Assembly (NCBI GenBank): GCA_905214315.1
Contig: CAJMLN010000005.1
Location: 1-64,000 of the forward strand
DNA: 64,000 nucleotides
Direction: 5' to 3'
DNA from: an uncultured bacterium
GTDB taxonomy: Bacteria > Bacillota > Clostridia > Christensenellales > QALW01
The translations under genes were made by a program, and so were the position numbers. The notes beneath the pieces were generated by a model that saw only the letters and a program-made list of their open reading frames with translations, ran no database searches and was not told where the DNA came from. Position 1 is the first letter of the stretch; every line of letters starts with the position of its first letter. Below are positions 40,627-49,070 of this stretch, piece after piece.

Positions 40627-41280
40627 ATGGCGTGTAAAGCTGCTGTGTTTGACCTTGACGGTACTTTGCTGGATACGCTGGAAGACTTATATGAAAGCGT
40701 AAACCGGGCTCTTTTGCATTTTGATTTGCCAAAGAGAACAAAAAGTGAGGTGCAGGCCTTTGTGGGCAACGGCGTGGCCGCGCTGATGGAGAGAGCCGTA
40801 CCGGAGGGGAGAGAAAATCCGTTTTTTTTGCCGTGTCTGCAATATTTTAAAGAAGATTATGCACGGCACGGCTTGGATCATACGGCGCCTTATCCCGGCA
40901 TTGTGCCGCTCTTAAATAAACTAAATGCACAAGGTGTTCAGTGCGCCGTTGTTTCCAATAAATTTGACGCAGCAGTAAAAGCATTGACGAAGCATTTTTT
41001 TTGTGGCCTGATTTCCTGTGCCAGGGGTGAGAGCGCGAACGTTCGCCGCAAGCCTGCGCCGGATATTGTTTTGGCCGTATTAAAGGAGATGCAGGTTTCT
41101 GTGGAAGAAGCCGTATATATCGGGGATTCGGAGGTGGATATCCGTACGGCAGAAAATTGCGGCATACCGTGTATTTCTGTATTATGGGGATTTCGGGAAA
41201 AGGAATTTCTACAAAAATGCGGCGCGTCTGTCTTTGCACAGACGCCCGAAGCACTGCTGACGCAGATTTTTTCTTTTTAA
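40627..41280 (+). CDS. HAD-family phosphatase, phosphoglycolate phosphatase-like
   Basis: HAD superfamily hydrolase of 217 residues. Motif I DLDGTLLDTL at the N-terminus, a helical cap, motif II VVSNKFD, motif III Lys in RKPAPDIV and motif IV YIGDSEVDIRTA. It matches the Gph/PGP-like subfamily (GDSEVDI, KPAP). Likely dephosphorylates 2-phosphoglycolate from DNA repair or other small phosphates. AAAGGAG 6 bases before the ATG fixes the start; the longer frame to 40297 is only read-through of the upstream region. Confidence 0.85.
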   Translation: MACKAAVFDLDGTLLDTLEDLYESVNRALLHFDLPKRTKSEVQAFVGNGVAALMERAVPEGRENPFFLPCLQYFKEDYARHGLDHTAPYPGIVPLLNKLNAQGVQCAVVSNKFDAAVKALTKHFFCGLISCARGESANVRRKPAPDIVLAVLKEMQVSVEEAVYIGDSEVDIRTAENCGIPCISVLWGFREKEFLQKCGASVFAQTPEALLTQIFSF

Positions 41281-41325
41281 ATTTTTTTGTTTTATTTTTT
41301 GCTTTAGATGCAAAAAATTTTTCAC

Positions 41326-41356
41326 TTGACACCACCCCACGGGGGTATGGTATAAT
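41326..41356 (+). promoter_or_regulatory. copA promoter with CsoR-type operator
   Basis: TTGACA (41326-41331) and TATAAT (41351-41356) with a 19-base spacer. The spacer holds ACCCCACGGGGGTATGG, resembling the CsoR operator TACCC...GGGTA of copZA genes. The csoR gene at the end of this operon is the likely repressor, released by Cu(I). Confidence 0.72.
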
Positions 41357-41438
41357 TGAGAAAAATCAGTTCGGCTTTGATCAGATAAAAAGCATAATTA
41401 GAGCCTGTATGTAAATAATGAAAACAGGAGGTCTTTTG

Positions 41439-43937
41439 ATGAAGCAACGTTTTAATGTTACGGGGATGACCTGCAGCGCTTGCAGCGCCCATGTACAGGG
41501 CAGTGTATGTAAGCTTAAAGGCGTGGAGAAAGCAGAGGTTAATTTGCTGACCAATTCCATGACGGTGGAGTATGATGCGCAGAATGTAACCCCGAACGAT
41601 ATTATACAGGCGGTGGAAAAAGCCGGTTATGGCGCTTACACCGAGGAAAAAAAGAGCTCGCAAGCTAAAACGGAAAGCCAGAGCGGCGAGGAAGCTGCCG
41701 CTATAAAGAAACGCCTGATTCTTTCCGTTGTTTTTCTGGCATTGCTGATGTATATCAGTATGGGTCATATGCTTTCCCTGCCTTTGCCCCAGGTACTGCA
41801 CAGCAATATGATGCTGTTTTCTCTTACACAATTTTTGCTGCTGCTGCCGGTACTGTTCTTAAACCGGAGCTATTACAGCAAGGGCATTAAAGCGCTGCTT
41901 GGTGGCGCGCCGAATATGGATACCTTGATTGCTCTGGGATCGGGGGCATCCCTGCTCTACAGTATCTATGCCATGCTGGCGATTGCCTTTTTTACAGGAG
42001 AGGGAAACTTTGAAGCCGCGCGTACCTATGGAATGAATTTGTATTTTGAGTCTGCCGGGATGATTTTAACGCTGATTACTCTGGGTAAATTTTTAGAGGC
42101 GCGGGCCAAAAACAAAACATCCGATGCATTAAAAAAACTGATACAATTAAAGCCTGAGACCGTAAACGTTCTGCGGGACGGAAAAGAAGAGAAGATCCCG
42201 GCCGGCGAGGTGCAGAAGGGCGATATTCTGATCGTACGCGGCGGTGAGCGTTTAGCGGTGGACGGCGTTGTTGTTGCGGGACGCGGCGTGCTGGATGAAT
42301 CGGCTATTACCGGTGAGAGTATTCCGGTGGAAAAAGCAGAGGGAGACAGCGTTGTAAGCGCTTCCATCAATACTTCGGGCGTCATGCAGGTTATGGCACA
42401 GAAGGTGGGGGAGGAAACTACGCTCTCCCAGATTATTCGGCTGGTGGAGGATGCGGCGGGCTCCAAGGCGCCTATCGCGCGGCTGGCGGATAAGATCAGC
42501 GGGATTTTTGTGCCGGTTGTCATCTCTATTGCGCTGGTTACTTTGGTTGTATGGCTTGCAGTGGGGCAGACTTTTGCCTTCGCCCTTTCTATGGCAATTG
42601 CAGTGCTGGTGATCTCCTGCCCCTGCGCGCTGGGGCTGGCAACCCCCACGGCTATTATGGTGGGAACCGGCGTAGGCGCACAGAATCATATTTTAATTAA
42701 ATCCGCCGAGGCCTTGGAAACTGCGCATCTGGTGCATACTGTAGTAATGGATAAGACCGGTACAATTACTGAGGGAAAGCCATCCGTAACGGATGTAGTC
42801 TGTGTTGATGGAAAAGAAGAAGATTTTCTTTCAGAAGCCGCGGCGGTGGAAAATCTTTCGGAGCATCCGCTCTCCCGTGCGGTTACTGCCTTTGCACAGG
42901 CCAGGGGATTTTCTCTTCCTGCTGCAACAGATTTTCAGGCAATAGCAGGCGGCGGTATTATTGGATGCATAAATGAGCATAAAATCATTTGTGGAAATCA
43001 AAAAATTATGCAGCAATTTTCTGTAGATATTTCGGTACTGGAGGAAAGGGCGCAGGCACTTTCGCGGGAGGGAAAGACCGTTATTTTTGTTGCCCGGGAT
43101 ACCGCTTTAAGCGGATTGATTGCCGTGGCGGATACGATAAAAAGCGAGAGCGTACGGGCAGTGAAGATGTTTAAGGATATGGGTATTGATGTGATCATGC
43201 TTACCGGCGACAACGAACAGACAGCCGCGGCCATTCAGAAGCAGGTGGGGATCGATACCGTGATTGCACAGGTATTGCCCGAAGAAAAGGAGCAGCATAT
43301 CCGCGCTCTGCAGGCAAAGGGGCAAAAAGTGGCTATGATCGGCGACGGCATCAACGACGCGCCGGCGCTGGCCCGAGCTGACGTGGGAATCGCTATCGGT
43401 GCGGGTACGGATATCGCGATGGATTCGGCAGATATCGTGCTGGTTCGGGGGGAGCTGACCGACGCTGCCACTGCGGTACGCCTGAGCAAGGCGGTAATCC
43501 GGAATATTAAGGAAAATCTGTTCTGGGCGTTTTTTTATAATATCATTTGTATTCCTTTGGCGGCCGGCGTATTTTATCCGCTGCTGCATTGGACGCTGAA
43601 TCCGATGATCGGAGCGGCGGCCATGAGCTTGAGCTCGATATTTGTGGTATCTAACGCACTTCGCCTTAAGCTGTTTAAGCCCGGCGTAAGCGTTGAAAAA
43701 AATACAGAACAAAAAAAGGAGAGTATCAAAATGAAAAAAACAATTATGATCGACGGTATGATGTGTGCTCACTGCCAGGGGCATGTTTCAAAGGCGCTGA
43801 ATGCACTTGACGGCGTTTCGGCCGAGGTTTCTTTAGAGGATAAGGCTGCCTATGTGACCCTTGAAAAAGAGGTAAGCGACGAGGTTTTAAAGCAGGCTGT
43901 TGCAGACGCCGGCTATACCGTGACCGGTATCCGCTGA
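41439..43937 (+). CDS. copA: Copper-exporting P1B ATPase CopA with fused C-terminal CopZ-like domain
   Basis: Cu(I) efflux pump of 832 residues. N-terminal HMA domain (VTGMTCSACSAHVQG), membrane helices, TGES, the copper-specific CPC motif ISCPCALGLATPTAI in the ion helix, DKTGTITEGKPS, HP in NLSEHPLS and GDGINDAPALARADVGIAIG. After the last helix (VVSNALRLKLF) a Lys/Glu linker leads to a second HMA domain, IDGMMCAHCQGHVSKAL at about 765-832, which resembles free chaperone CopZ. Start at 41439 with AGGAGG upstream. An internal AAGGAGAG ribosome site and ATG precede this last domain. Expression is probably controlled by CsoR, whose gene shares one base with its stop. Confidence 0.93.
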   Translation: MKQRFNVTGMTCSACSAHVQGSVCKLKGVEKAEVNLLTNSMTVEYDAQNVTPNDIIQAVEKAGYGAYTEEKKSSQAKTESQSGEEAAAIKKRLILSVVFLALLMYISMGHMLSLPLPQVLHSNMMLFSLTQFLLLLPVLFLNRSYYSKGIKALLGGAPNMDTLIALGSGASLLYSIYAMLAIAFFTGEGNFEAARTYGMNLYFESAGMILTLITLGKFLEARAKNKTSDALKKLIQLKPETVNVLRDGKEEKIPAGEVQKGDILIVRGGERLAVDGVVVAGRGVLDESAITGESIPVEKAEGDSVVSASINTSGVMQVMAQKVGEETTLSQIIRLVEDAAGSKAPIARLADKISGIFVPVVISIALVTLVVWLAVGQTFAFALSMAIAVLVISCPCALGLATPTAIMVGTGVGAQNHILIKSAEALETAHLVHTVVMDKTGTITEGKPSVTDVVCVDGKEEDFLSEAAAVENLSEHPLSRAVTAFAQARGFSLPAATDFQAIAGGGIIGCINEHKIICGNQKIMQQFSVDISVLEERAQALSREGKTVIFVARDTALSGLIAVADTIKSESVRAVKMFKDMGIDVIMLTGDNEQTAAAIQKQVGIDTVIAQVLPEEKEQHIRALQAKGQKVAMIGDGINDAPALARADVGIAIGAGTDIAMDSADIVLVRGELTDAATAVRLSKAVIRNIKENLFWAFFYNIICIPLAAGVFYPLLHWTLNPMIGAAAMSLSSIFVVSNALRLKLFKPGVSVEKNTEQKKESIKMKKTIMIDGMMCAHCQGHVSKALNALDGVSAEVSLEDKAAYVTLEKEVSDEVLKQAVADAGYTVTGIR
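43731..43937 (+). CDS. copZ: Internal CopZ-like copper chaperone (alternative start inside copA)
   Basis: In-frame internal start giving a 68-residue heavy-metal-associated protein: MKKTIMIDGMMCAHCQGHVS with the CxxC copper site, identical to the copA C-terminus. AAGGAGAG (43716-43723) lies 7 bases before the ATG, a nearly ideal ribosome site that has no role if only full CopA is made. The simplest explanation is a copA-copZ fusion by loss of a stop codon, with the old copZ signals still working, so both fused and free CopZ would be made. Free CopZ production is inferred, not shown. Confidence 0.55.
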   Translation: MKKTIMIDGMMCAHCQGHVSKALNALDGVSAEVSLEDKAAYVTLEKEVSDEVLKQAVADAGYTVTGIR

Positions 43938-44203
43938 TGCAGGCGGATAAGGTGAAGGTCTCCCGGCTGATTAAAACGGCCCGCGGTCAGCTTGACGGCA
44001 TTTTGAAAATGATAGAGGACGACCGCTACTGTATTGATATCGCCAATCAGCTGATGGCGTCGGAGGCAATTTTAAAGCGGGCCAATAAGGAAATCCTCGC
44101 CGCACATATGGCGCATTGTGTAAAAACAGCGGTAGCCGGCGAGGATGCCGATCAAAAAATCGGTGAAATCATTGCTGTGATCGACAAAGCGATTGATATG
44201 TAA
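43937..44203 (+). CDS. csoR: Copper-sensing repressor, CsoR family
   Basis: All-helical Cu(I)-responsive repressor of the DUF156 family, 88 residues. N-terminal basic helix KVSRLIKTARGQLDGILKMI, then the ligand residues of the Cys-His-Cys set: Cys in DDRYCIDIANQL near 37, His and Cys in AAHMAHCVKTA near 61-65. These distinguish CsoR from FrmR, RcnR and CstR types. Its ATG overlaps the copA TGA by one base. It should bind the GC-rich palindrome between the copA promoter boxes and leave when Cu(I) binds. Confidence 0.9.
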   Translation: MQADKVKVSRLIKTARGQLDGILKMIEDDRYCIDIANQLMASEAILKRANKEILAAHMAHCVKTAVAGEDADQKIGEIIAVIDKAIDM

Positions 44204-44220
44204 TTTTTAGGCAGAACTAA

Positions 44221-44252
44221 AAAAAATCTTCTCAGGTAAGAGAAGATTTTTT
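44221..44252 (+). terminator. Terminator after csoR
   Basis: Perfect 13-base stem AAAAAATCTTCTC / GAGAAGATTTTTT, loop AGGTAA, ends in a T-run. Confidence 0.88.
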
Positions 44253-44436
44253 TCAGTTTATCAAACCCGTATTCTGAGGGATGGTTCTTTTTACCGGCCT
44301 TCCGTTTGCCGGCCGGGGCCGCTTGATTATGGGGTTTTGGCAGGTTTGCACACTGCGTTTTTTCTCAAACGCCCGCGCCCTTTCATAGAGCGGCGGCATG
44401 GAATGTCTTCTTTTGAAAAAACGCCGGTCTTGCGGT

Positions 44437-45219
44437 TTAAATTTCAATATCCGCATAAATAGGGCAATGATCCGAAGCGTCCAACGCCTCCTGATCCTGT
44501 ACGGTAACAAAGCGCGTGCATACGGCGTCCTTTAGAAAAATATGATCGATAGAATCTTTTGCCGTACGGGTAGGATGAAAGAGTGAGCCGCTATGGTAGA
44601 GGCAGTTTTCTTCATCAAATTCAGGGTAGACGTGGTGGGAACAGATTTTGTGCGGGACAATAGCAGAAGCCAGAGTAAGGCCGGAGGATAACAACATTTG
44701 CAAAGGAAGCGTATATTCTTCACAGTTAAAATCCCCGGTAATAATGAAAGGTATCTGCCGGTATGGTAGTTTTTCAATAAAAGCCAGCAGTTGGGAAGAG
44801 TTTTGCTTCCGCGTTTGCTCTCCCTGCTCATTATGTTCCCAGAAATAATGCAGGTTGATGTGGATAAAGCGGCTGTTTTCCAAAGAAAAAAGACCCCAGG
44901 TAATACTTTTGGAATTCCAGTCGTTGGGGCCGTTAAATAAAAACCATCCGCCGTCCTCCAAGTGCAAGGAGTGATGGTATAGAATTGGGGTAAAGTTGTT
45001 CGCATCCATCGGGGAAGGATCCAATTCTAAATATTTAGGCCTGCACAAGGAGAAAATATTATTTTTTTCTTGGCGGGATTTGGGGGAACACTCCTGCAGG
45101 CCAATACTTTGAGGGGCATATTTTTGAAAAACTCCGGCTAAAAGATCGTCCCGGTTGGCAATGGGGCGGTTGCCGGGGCAATTGCCCCAGATGTTGCTGC
45201 TCATAATGCGAATATTCAT
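44437..45219 (-). CDS. Endonuclease/exonuclease/phosphatase-family hydrolase
   Basis: Metal-dependent phosphodiesterase fold of DNase I/ExoIII/sphingomyelinase type, 260 residues, cytoplasmic. Motifs in order: MSSNIWGN, GLQECSPK with the metal-binding Glu, ITGDFNCEE (catalytic Asp/Asn), SIDHIFLK and the C-terminal SDHCPIYADIE with the catalytic His. The target (nucleic acid, lipid or sugar phosphate) cannot be told. GGAGGT precedes the ATG. It stands alone; the approx. 180 bases between it and the csoR terminator hold only a weak basic frame without a ribosome site. Confidence 0.85.
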   Translation of the reverse strand: MNIRIMSSNIWGNCPGNRPIANRDDLLAGVFQKYAPQSIGLQECSPKSRQEKNNIFSLCRPKYLELDPSPMDANNFTPILYHHSLHLEDGGWFLFNGPNDWNSKSITWGLFSLENSRFIHINLHYFWEHNEQGEQTRKQNSSQLLAFIEKLPYRQIPFIITGDFNCEEYTLPLQMLLSSGLTLASAIVPHKICSHHVYPEFDEENCLYHSGSLFHPTRTAKDSIDHIFLKDAVCTRFVTVQDQEALDASDHCPIYADIEI

Positions 45220-45285
45220 AAGATTTACCTCCGGTTTTGATAAGGGAAAGAACGACCTTTTTGCTATGCTGTGCGGAGCAGTAAC

Positions 45286-46536
45286 TTATAAAGAATTCCG
45301 GCTGTTTTTTTTCAGTGTGAGCCAAAGATCCATTTCGGTTAGCTTTTGGGAATTGAATACGCCGTCGGCATTGATATCAATCCGCTCAGTTTGCTCTAAT
45401 GCCTCTTCTATCAGCCTGTCGCATTCAAGCAGGGCTTCGGCTTTGCACACTTCCTCCAGCTTGGGGCGGGTAGCGGGGTGGCGGGGCGTAAATACCGTGC
45501 AGCAATCTTCAAAGGGAAGAATGGAGGTTTCGTAGGTGCCGATATTCTGGGCAATTTCCATGATCTCCAGTTTATCCATTCCGATTACCGGCCGGAATAC
45601 CGGCAGCTCTACCGCGCTGTCGGTCACGTGCAGGCTCTCCATCGTCTGGCTAGCTACCTGGCCGATGCTCTCGCCGGTAGCCAGGGCGCCGCAGCCGCGG
45701 GCGGCGGCGATTTTCTGAGCGATTTTCATCATAAAGCGCCGCGTCAGCAGGGTTAAAAACTGGTCGGGGCAGCGGTCATAGATTTCCTCCTGGATATGGG
45801 TAAAGGGAACGATGAACACGGAAAGACGGGAGGTATAGCGGCACAGCTGGGCGGCCAGCTCAAAGACTTTTTCCTTGGCGCGCTCGGAAGTATGCGGAAA
45901 GCTGTAAAAATGCACGGCATCCAGCTGTACGCCGCGCTTGGCGATCATATAGCCGGCCACGGGGCTGTCGATGCCGCCGGAGAGCAGCAGTGCCGCCCGG
46001 CCGTTGGTGCCGATGGGCAGTCCGCCCACTGCGGGAATGTTTTCAAAATATACATAGGCTTTTTCACGGATTTCCACCTCAAGCAGGCAGTCCGGCGTAT
46101 GCAGATTTACCTTCATCTCGGGCAGCTGTTCTAAAATGCCGCCGCCTACCGCCGCGCCGATTTCGGGGGATTCCATCGGGAAGGTCTTGTCCGCACGGCG
46201 GGCCTTTACCTTAAAGGTGCCCGAGGTGATTTTTGCGTTTTTAAGCATATCCACGGCATTGGCAATGATGATATCCAGGTCTTTTTCAATCTCTCTGGCC
46301 GGAGAAAGAGCATGAATGCCGAAAATGCGGCTCAAAATCTCCAGCGCCTCTTCCAGCCGCTGCGGGGGAATGTTGTAGACAAAGATACGGCTTTGACTGA
46401 TGGTTACTTTTATGGCGGTAAAGCTTTTTAAGGCCAGTTTGATGTTATTGATAAGCGTCCGCTCAAAAAAAGGCCGGTTTTGCCCCTTGAGATGAAGCTC
46501 GCCGACTTTTACGATAATCATGTTGCAGTATTCCAT
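45286..46536 (-). CDS. thiI: tRNA 4-thiouridine synthase ThiI
   Basis: Sulfur transferase that makes s4U at tRNA position 8 and, in many bacteria, the thiazole sulfur of thiamine. 416 residues: N-terminal ferredoxin-like and THUMP domains (IIVKVGELHLKGQNRPFFER), then an adenylating PP-loop SGGIDSPVAGYMI near 180 and the ThiI sequence ATGESIGQVASQTMESL and FEDCCTVFTPRHP. There is no C-terminal rhodanese domain, as in Firmicutes where a dedicated cysteine desulfurase donates sulfur. That desulfurase is the gene 10 bases upstream (46547-47674). Confidence 0.94.
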   Translation of the reverse strand: MEYCNMIIVKVGELHLKGQNRPFFERTLINNIKLALKSFTAIKVTISQSRIFVYNIPPQRLEEALEILSRIFGIHALSPAREIEKDLDIIIANAVDMLKNAKITSGTFKVKARRADKTFPMESPEIGAAVGGGILEQLPEMKVNLHTPDCLLEVEIREKAYVYFENIPAVGGLPIGTNGRAALLLSGGIDSPVAGYMIAKRGVQLDAVHFYSFPHTSERAKEKVFELAAQLCRYTSRLSVFIVPFTHIQEEIYDRCPDQFLTLLTRRFMMKIAQKIAAARGCGALATGESIGQVASQTMESLHVTDSAVELPVFRPVIGMDKLEIMEIAQNIGTYETSILPFEDCCTVFTPRHPATRPKLEEVCKAEALLECDRLIEEALEQTERIDINADGVFNSQKLTEMDLWLTLKKNSRNSL

Positions 46537-46546
46537 AAAAAACTCC

Positions 46547-47674
46547 TTATTTACGTTTGTATTTTCGCAGATATTCTACTTTTTCCTGAATAAGCGCGGA
46601 TGCCGCCGCGGCTTCTTCTGTCGTGTTGAAAGCGCCGAAGCTCAGACGCACGGCGGATTCTGCGACCTTGGGTGGAATTTGCATGGCGGCCAGCACATGG
46701 CTGATTTTGCTTGAACGGCTGGTGCAAGCAGAGCCTTTCCCCAGAATAACCGAATCCTCCAGTGCATTTTGCAGGGTAGAGGCCTTTACGCCGCAGAATG
46801 CGATGCTTAAAATGTTCGGCGCGCCGGCAGCTGCATCACCGAGCACTTGGGTATCGGGCAGCGCCGTCAGGCGGCGGAGATATTCCTGTTTGATTTCATT
46901 CAGCTGTGCGGCAAAACGTTCAGGACATTTCAGCTCCTCAACAGCTTTGGCAAAGCCTAGAATTCCCGGTGTGTTTACCGTGCCGGAGCGCAGTCCCCGT
47001 TGCTGCCCGCCGCCTAAAAGATACGGGCGGAAGGGCGTGCCTTTTTTTATGTACAGCGCACCGACGCCCTTAGGGCCGTGCAGCTTATGCGCGCTGACAG
47101 AATACAGGTCAGCATTTAAATTTTTCATATCTGCGCATACGTGCATAAAGGCTTGAACGCCGTCGGAATGAAACAACGTATGCGGATTTTTTTGCTTTAC
47201 GGCAGAAACAAGGGCGGCAATGTCATTAACGGCGCCGGTTTCGTTATTTACGTGCATGATGCTGACAAGGCCGGTGTTTTCGTTTACCCTGTCGGCAAGA
47301 ATTTCCGGCAGGACTCTGCCGATACTGTCAACGGGACAGAGCTGTATTTTACAGCCGCGCTCCTCCAGCAGACGCTGGCAATTGAGTACGGCGTGGTGCT
47401 CCGCCGCCGAAACAACGACCTCGCTTCCGGCGGGAGCACAAAGAAGCGCCGTATTGTCACTTTCGGTTCCGCCGGAGGTAAAAAGCAACTCCTCCGGCCG
47501 GCAGTTTAAAGCGCCGGCAACCGTTTTTGCGGCGCTCTCTATGGCTTTTTCCGTATCCAGCGCTTTTTTGTAGGGGGAAGAGGCGTTAAAATAATTCTGC
47601 GTCAAGGCCTCCTGCACAACGGAAGCAACGGAATCAAACGCCCGCGTTGTAGCGCTGTTGTCTAAATAGATCAT
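46547..47674 (-). CDS. Cysteine desulfurase (NifS/IscS-like), ThiI partner
   Basis: PLP-dependent cysteine desulfurase of 375 residues. Motifs: YLDNSATT at the N-terminus, ASPYKKAL, TSGGTESDNTA, AEHHAVL, the PLP-Lys in YSVSAHKLHGPKGVG near 200, and the catalytic loop with Cys in KGSACTSRSSKISHVL near 325. Being in operon with thiI, it is most like the dedicated NifZ-type enzyme of Bacillus, supplying persulfide for tRNA thiolation rather than general Fe-S assembly; no iscU or sufU is near. It overlaps the upstream gene by 4 bases (ATGA). Confidence 0.92.
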   Translation of the reverse strand: MIYLDNSATTRAFDSVASVVQEALTQNYFNASSPYKKALDTEKAIESAAKTVAGALNCRPEELLFTSGGTESDNTALLCAPAGSEVVVSAAEHHAVLNCQRLLEERGCKIQLCPVDSIGRVLPEILADRVNENTGLVSIMHVNNETGAVNDIAALVSAVKQKNPHTLFHSDGVQAFMHVCADMKNLNADLYSVSAHKLHGPKGVGALYIKKGTPFRPYLLGGGQQRGLRSGTVNTPGILGFAKAVEELKCPERFAAQLNEIKQEYLRRLTALPDTQVLGDAAAGAPNILSIAFCGVKASTLQNALEDSVILGKGSACTSRSSKISHVLAAMQIPPKVAESAVRLSFGAFNTTEEAAAASALIQEKVEYLRKYKRK

Positions 47675-48195
47675 CGGTTCAGTTCCTTTTGCAGGGCCTG
47701 CAGCAGCTTCATATTGGGTTCAAAGACAATGGCCAGCTGTTCGCCGCTTTTTTCGGCCAATAAAATATATTTCCGGATTTCAGGGTTCCTCGTACAGTCG
47801 ATCTTTTTTGCCTGCAGCTGCAGAAAGCGTTCCTTACTGTACGGCTCTATGCGTTTGACGGTGCTTAAGGGAAGTACGGCAAGCTCCTTGCGCGCTCTTA
47901 GATTTTTGATTTTGGCAAAGGTCAGCGTATCATCTTCAATAATATAGTCAAATTCTATTAATGTATTTTCTTTTGCAAAAAAGAAAAAGACCGCTAAAAT
48001 AAAACAAAAAACAGAGGGGACAATGCCAGCTGCGCTCCCGTATCCCTCCGTTGCGGAGTAAAATGCATAAAACAGGCATAATAAGGCGCATACGCCGAAA
48101 GCGACGGCAAGGGTCAAATAGGTGGAATATTTCAATTTATCTTTAGCGTAAAGCTTTTCATCCATGCGGCGCACGGTCTGTTCCATAGAATCCAT
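47671..48195 (-). CDS. Small two-helix membrane protein of unknown function
   Basis: 174 residues. A basic, helical N-terminus is followed by two transmembrane helices (STYLTLAVAFGVCALLCLFYAF and SVFCFILAVFFFF, quoted in part) and a soluble C-terminal domain with alternating strands (LIEFDYIIEDDTLTFAKIKN, YILLAEKSGEQLAIVFEPN) that looks like a PH-type fold. It resembles clostridial proteins classed as DUF6106, recalled from memory. It leads the nifS-thiI operon and overlaps nifS by 4 bases, so it is expressed with the tRNA thiolation genes; no direct role is known. AGAGGTGA precedes the ATG. Confidence 0.7.
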   Translation of the reverse strand: MDSMEQTVRRMDEKLYAKDKLKYSTYLTLAVAFGVCALLCLFYAFYSATEGYGSAAGIVPSVFCFILAVFFFFAKENTLIEFDYIIEDDTLTFAKIKNLRARKELAVLPLSTVKRIEPYSKERFLQLQAKKIDCTRNPEIRKYILLAEKSGEQLAIVFEPNMKLLQALQKELNR

Positions 48196-48315
48196 TAAGA
48201 ATCACCTCTTTATAAATTTTATCATAGAACAGGGGATTTTACAAGTAAATAATAGAATAGAGAAATAAAAACGGCTTAAAACGGAAAGAATATGGCGCGG
48301 AGAGCAAAGTTTTAT

Positions 48316-48344
48316 TTGACAGTCTTGCCATCCTGTGATAATAT
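48316..48344 (+). promoter_or_regulatory. Promoter of the rplU operon
   Basis: TTGACA (48316-48321), 17-base spacer, TAATAT (48339-48344). Confidence 0.7.
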
Positions 48345-48351
48345 TATTTCG

Positions 48352-48426
48352 CCGCACAGCGTCCGGTTTGTAAAATTCCGTTTGGATACCGGCTTTTGGC
48401 GAGATTTGTAGAGGAGGTGCTACAGA
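48352..48426 (+). ncRNA. Structured leader before rplU, L21-leader-like
   Basis: A leader of about 75 bases can fold with outer pair CGCC (48349-48352 region) / GGCG and inner CCGGT / ACCGG around a GTAAAATTCCG loop, ending close to the GGAGGTG ribosome site. Ribosomal protein L21 leaders in Firmicutes occupy this position for autoregulation. I cannot verify the match to the family consensus. Confidence 0.4.
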
Positions 48427-48735
48427 ATGTTTGCAGTAATTCAAACAGGCGGTAAGCAGTACCGCGTACAGGAAGGCGACGTAATTTATATTGAAAAACT
48501 CAACGCTGAGGTTGAAGCATCGGTAAAATTTGATGTTTTGATGTGCGGCGAGGGCGACAGTGTAAAAATCGGAACCCCGGTAGTAGAAGGCGCAAGCGTA
48601 GAGGGCAAGGTTCTGGCTCAGGATAAGAGCAAAAAGGTAGTGGTATTCAAGTATAAGAGCAAAAAGAACTACCGCAAGACCACAGGCCACCGTCAGCCCT
48701 ATACTAAGGTTGAAATCCAGAAGATTTCTCAGTAA
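48427..48735 (+). CDS. rplU: 50S ribosomal protein L21
   Basis: 102-residue large-subunit protein that binds 23S rRNA domain I with L20. N-terminus MFAVIQTGGKQYRVQEGDVIYIEKL is typical (quoted in part: FAVIQTGGKQYRVQEGD), and the C-terminal KYKSKKNYRKTTGHRQPYT is the family signature. Length is normal. The ribosome site GGAGGTG lies 6-8 bases before the ATG. It is first in the rplU-prp-rpmA operon, the conserved order in Firmicutes. Confidence 0.97.
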   Translation: MFAVIQTGGKQYRVQEGDVIYIEKLNAEVEASVKFDVLMCGEGDSVKIGTPVVEGASVEGKVLAQDKSKKVVVFKYKSKKNYRKTTGHRQPYTKVEIQKISQ

Positions 48736-48738
48736 GCA

Positions 48739-49068
48739 ATGACAAAAATCAAAATATTCAGAAGCAGCAGCGGTGCAATTACGGGCTTTTCAGCCTCGGG
48801 GCATGCGTCTGAGGACGGACAGCAGGGCAGCGATATCTACTGCGCGGCGGTTTCGGCCATCACACAGACAGCCTGCATCGGTCTGGAAGAGGTTGCGAAG
48901 GTTAGGCTGAAGCTGAATATGCGCAGCGGGTATCTTTCGGCGCGGCTTGCTCCGGAGGAGGCCGCAGGCGAAGTGTGCCGCACAATTTTGGAAACCATGT
49001 TTCTGGGGCTTGTATCGTTTGACGAGGCAAATCCCGGGCATATACAAATTATGGAGGAGGTGCAGTAA
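48739..49068 (+). CDS. prp: Ribosomal-processing cysteine protease Prp
   Basis: Cysteine protease of 109 residues that removes the N-terminal extension of ribosomal protein L27. The catalytic His is in FSASGHASED near residue 22 and the Cys in QGSDIYCAAVSAIT near 34; these two positions define the family. It lies between rplU and rpmA, 3 bases from the first and 2 bases from the second, in the order found wherever L27 carries the extension. The start overlaps no ribosome site of its own beyond rplU coupling. Confidence 0.92.
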   Translation: MTKIKIFRSSSGAITGFSASGHASEDGQQGSDIYCAAVSAITQTACIGLEEVAKVRLKLNMRSGYLSARLAPEEAAGEVCRTILETMFLGLVSFDEANPGHIQIMEEVQ

Positions 49069-49070
49069 GA

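Noticed and set aside
41332..41350. 19-base spacer of the copA promoter as a MerR/CueR site
   Set aside because: The GC-rich box fits CsoR, whose gene ends this operon, and no cueR is present.
44253..44510. Basic 85-residue minus-strand frame beside the EEP hydrolase
   Set aside because: Overlaps the hydrolase, has no ribosome site and low-complexity basic composition.
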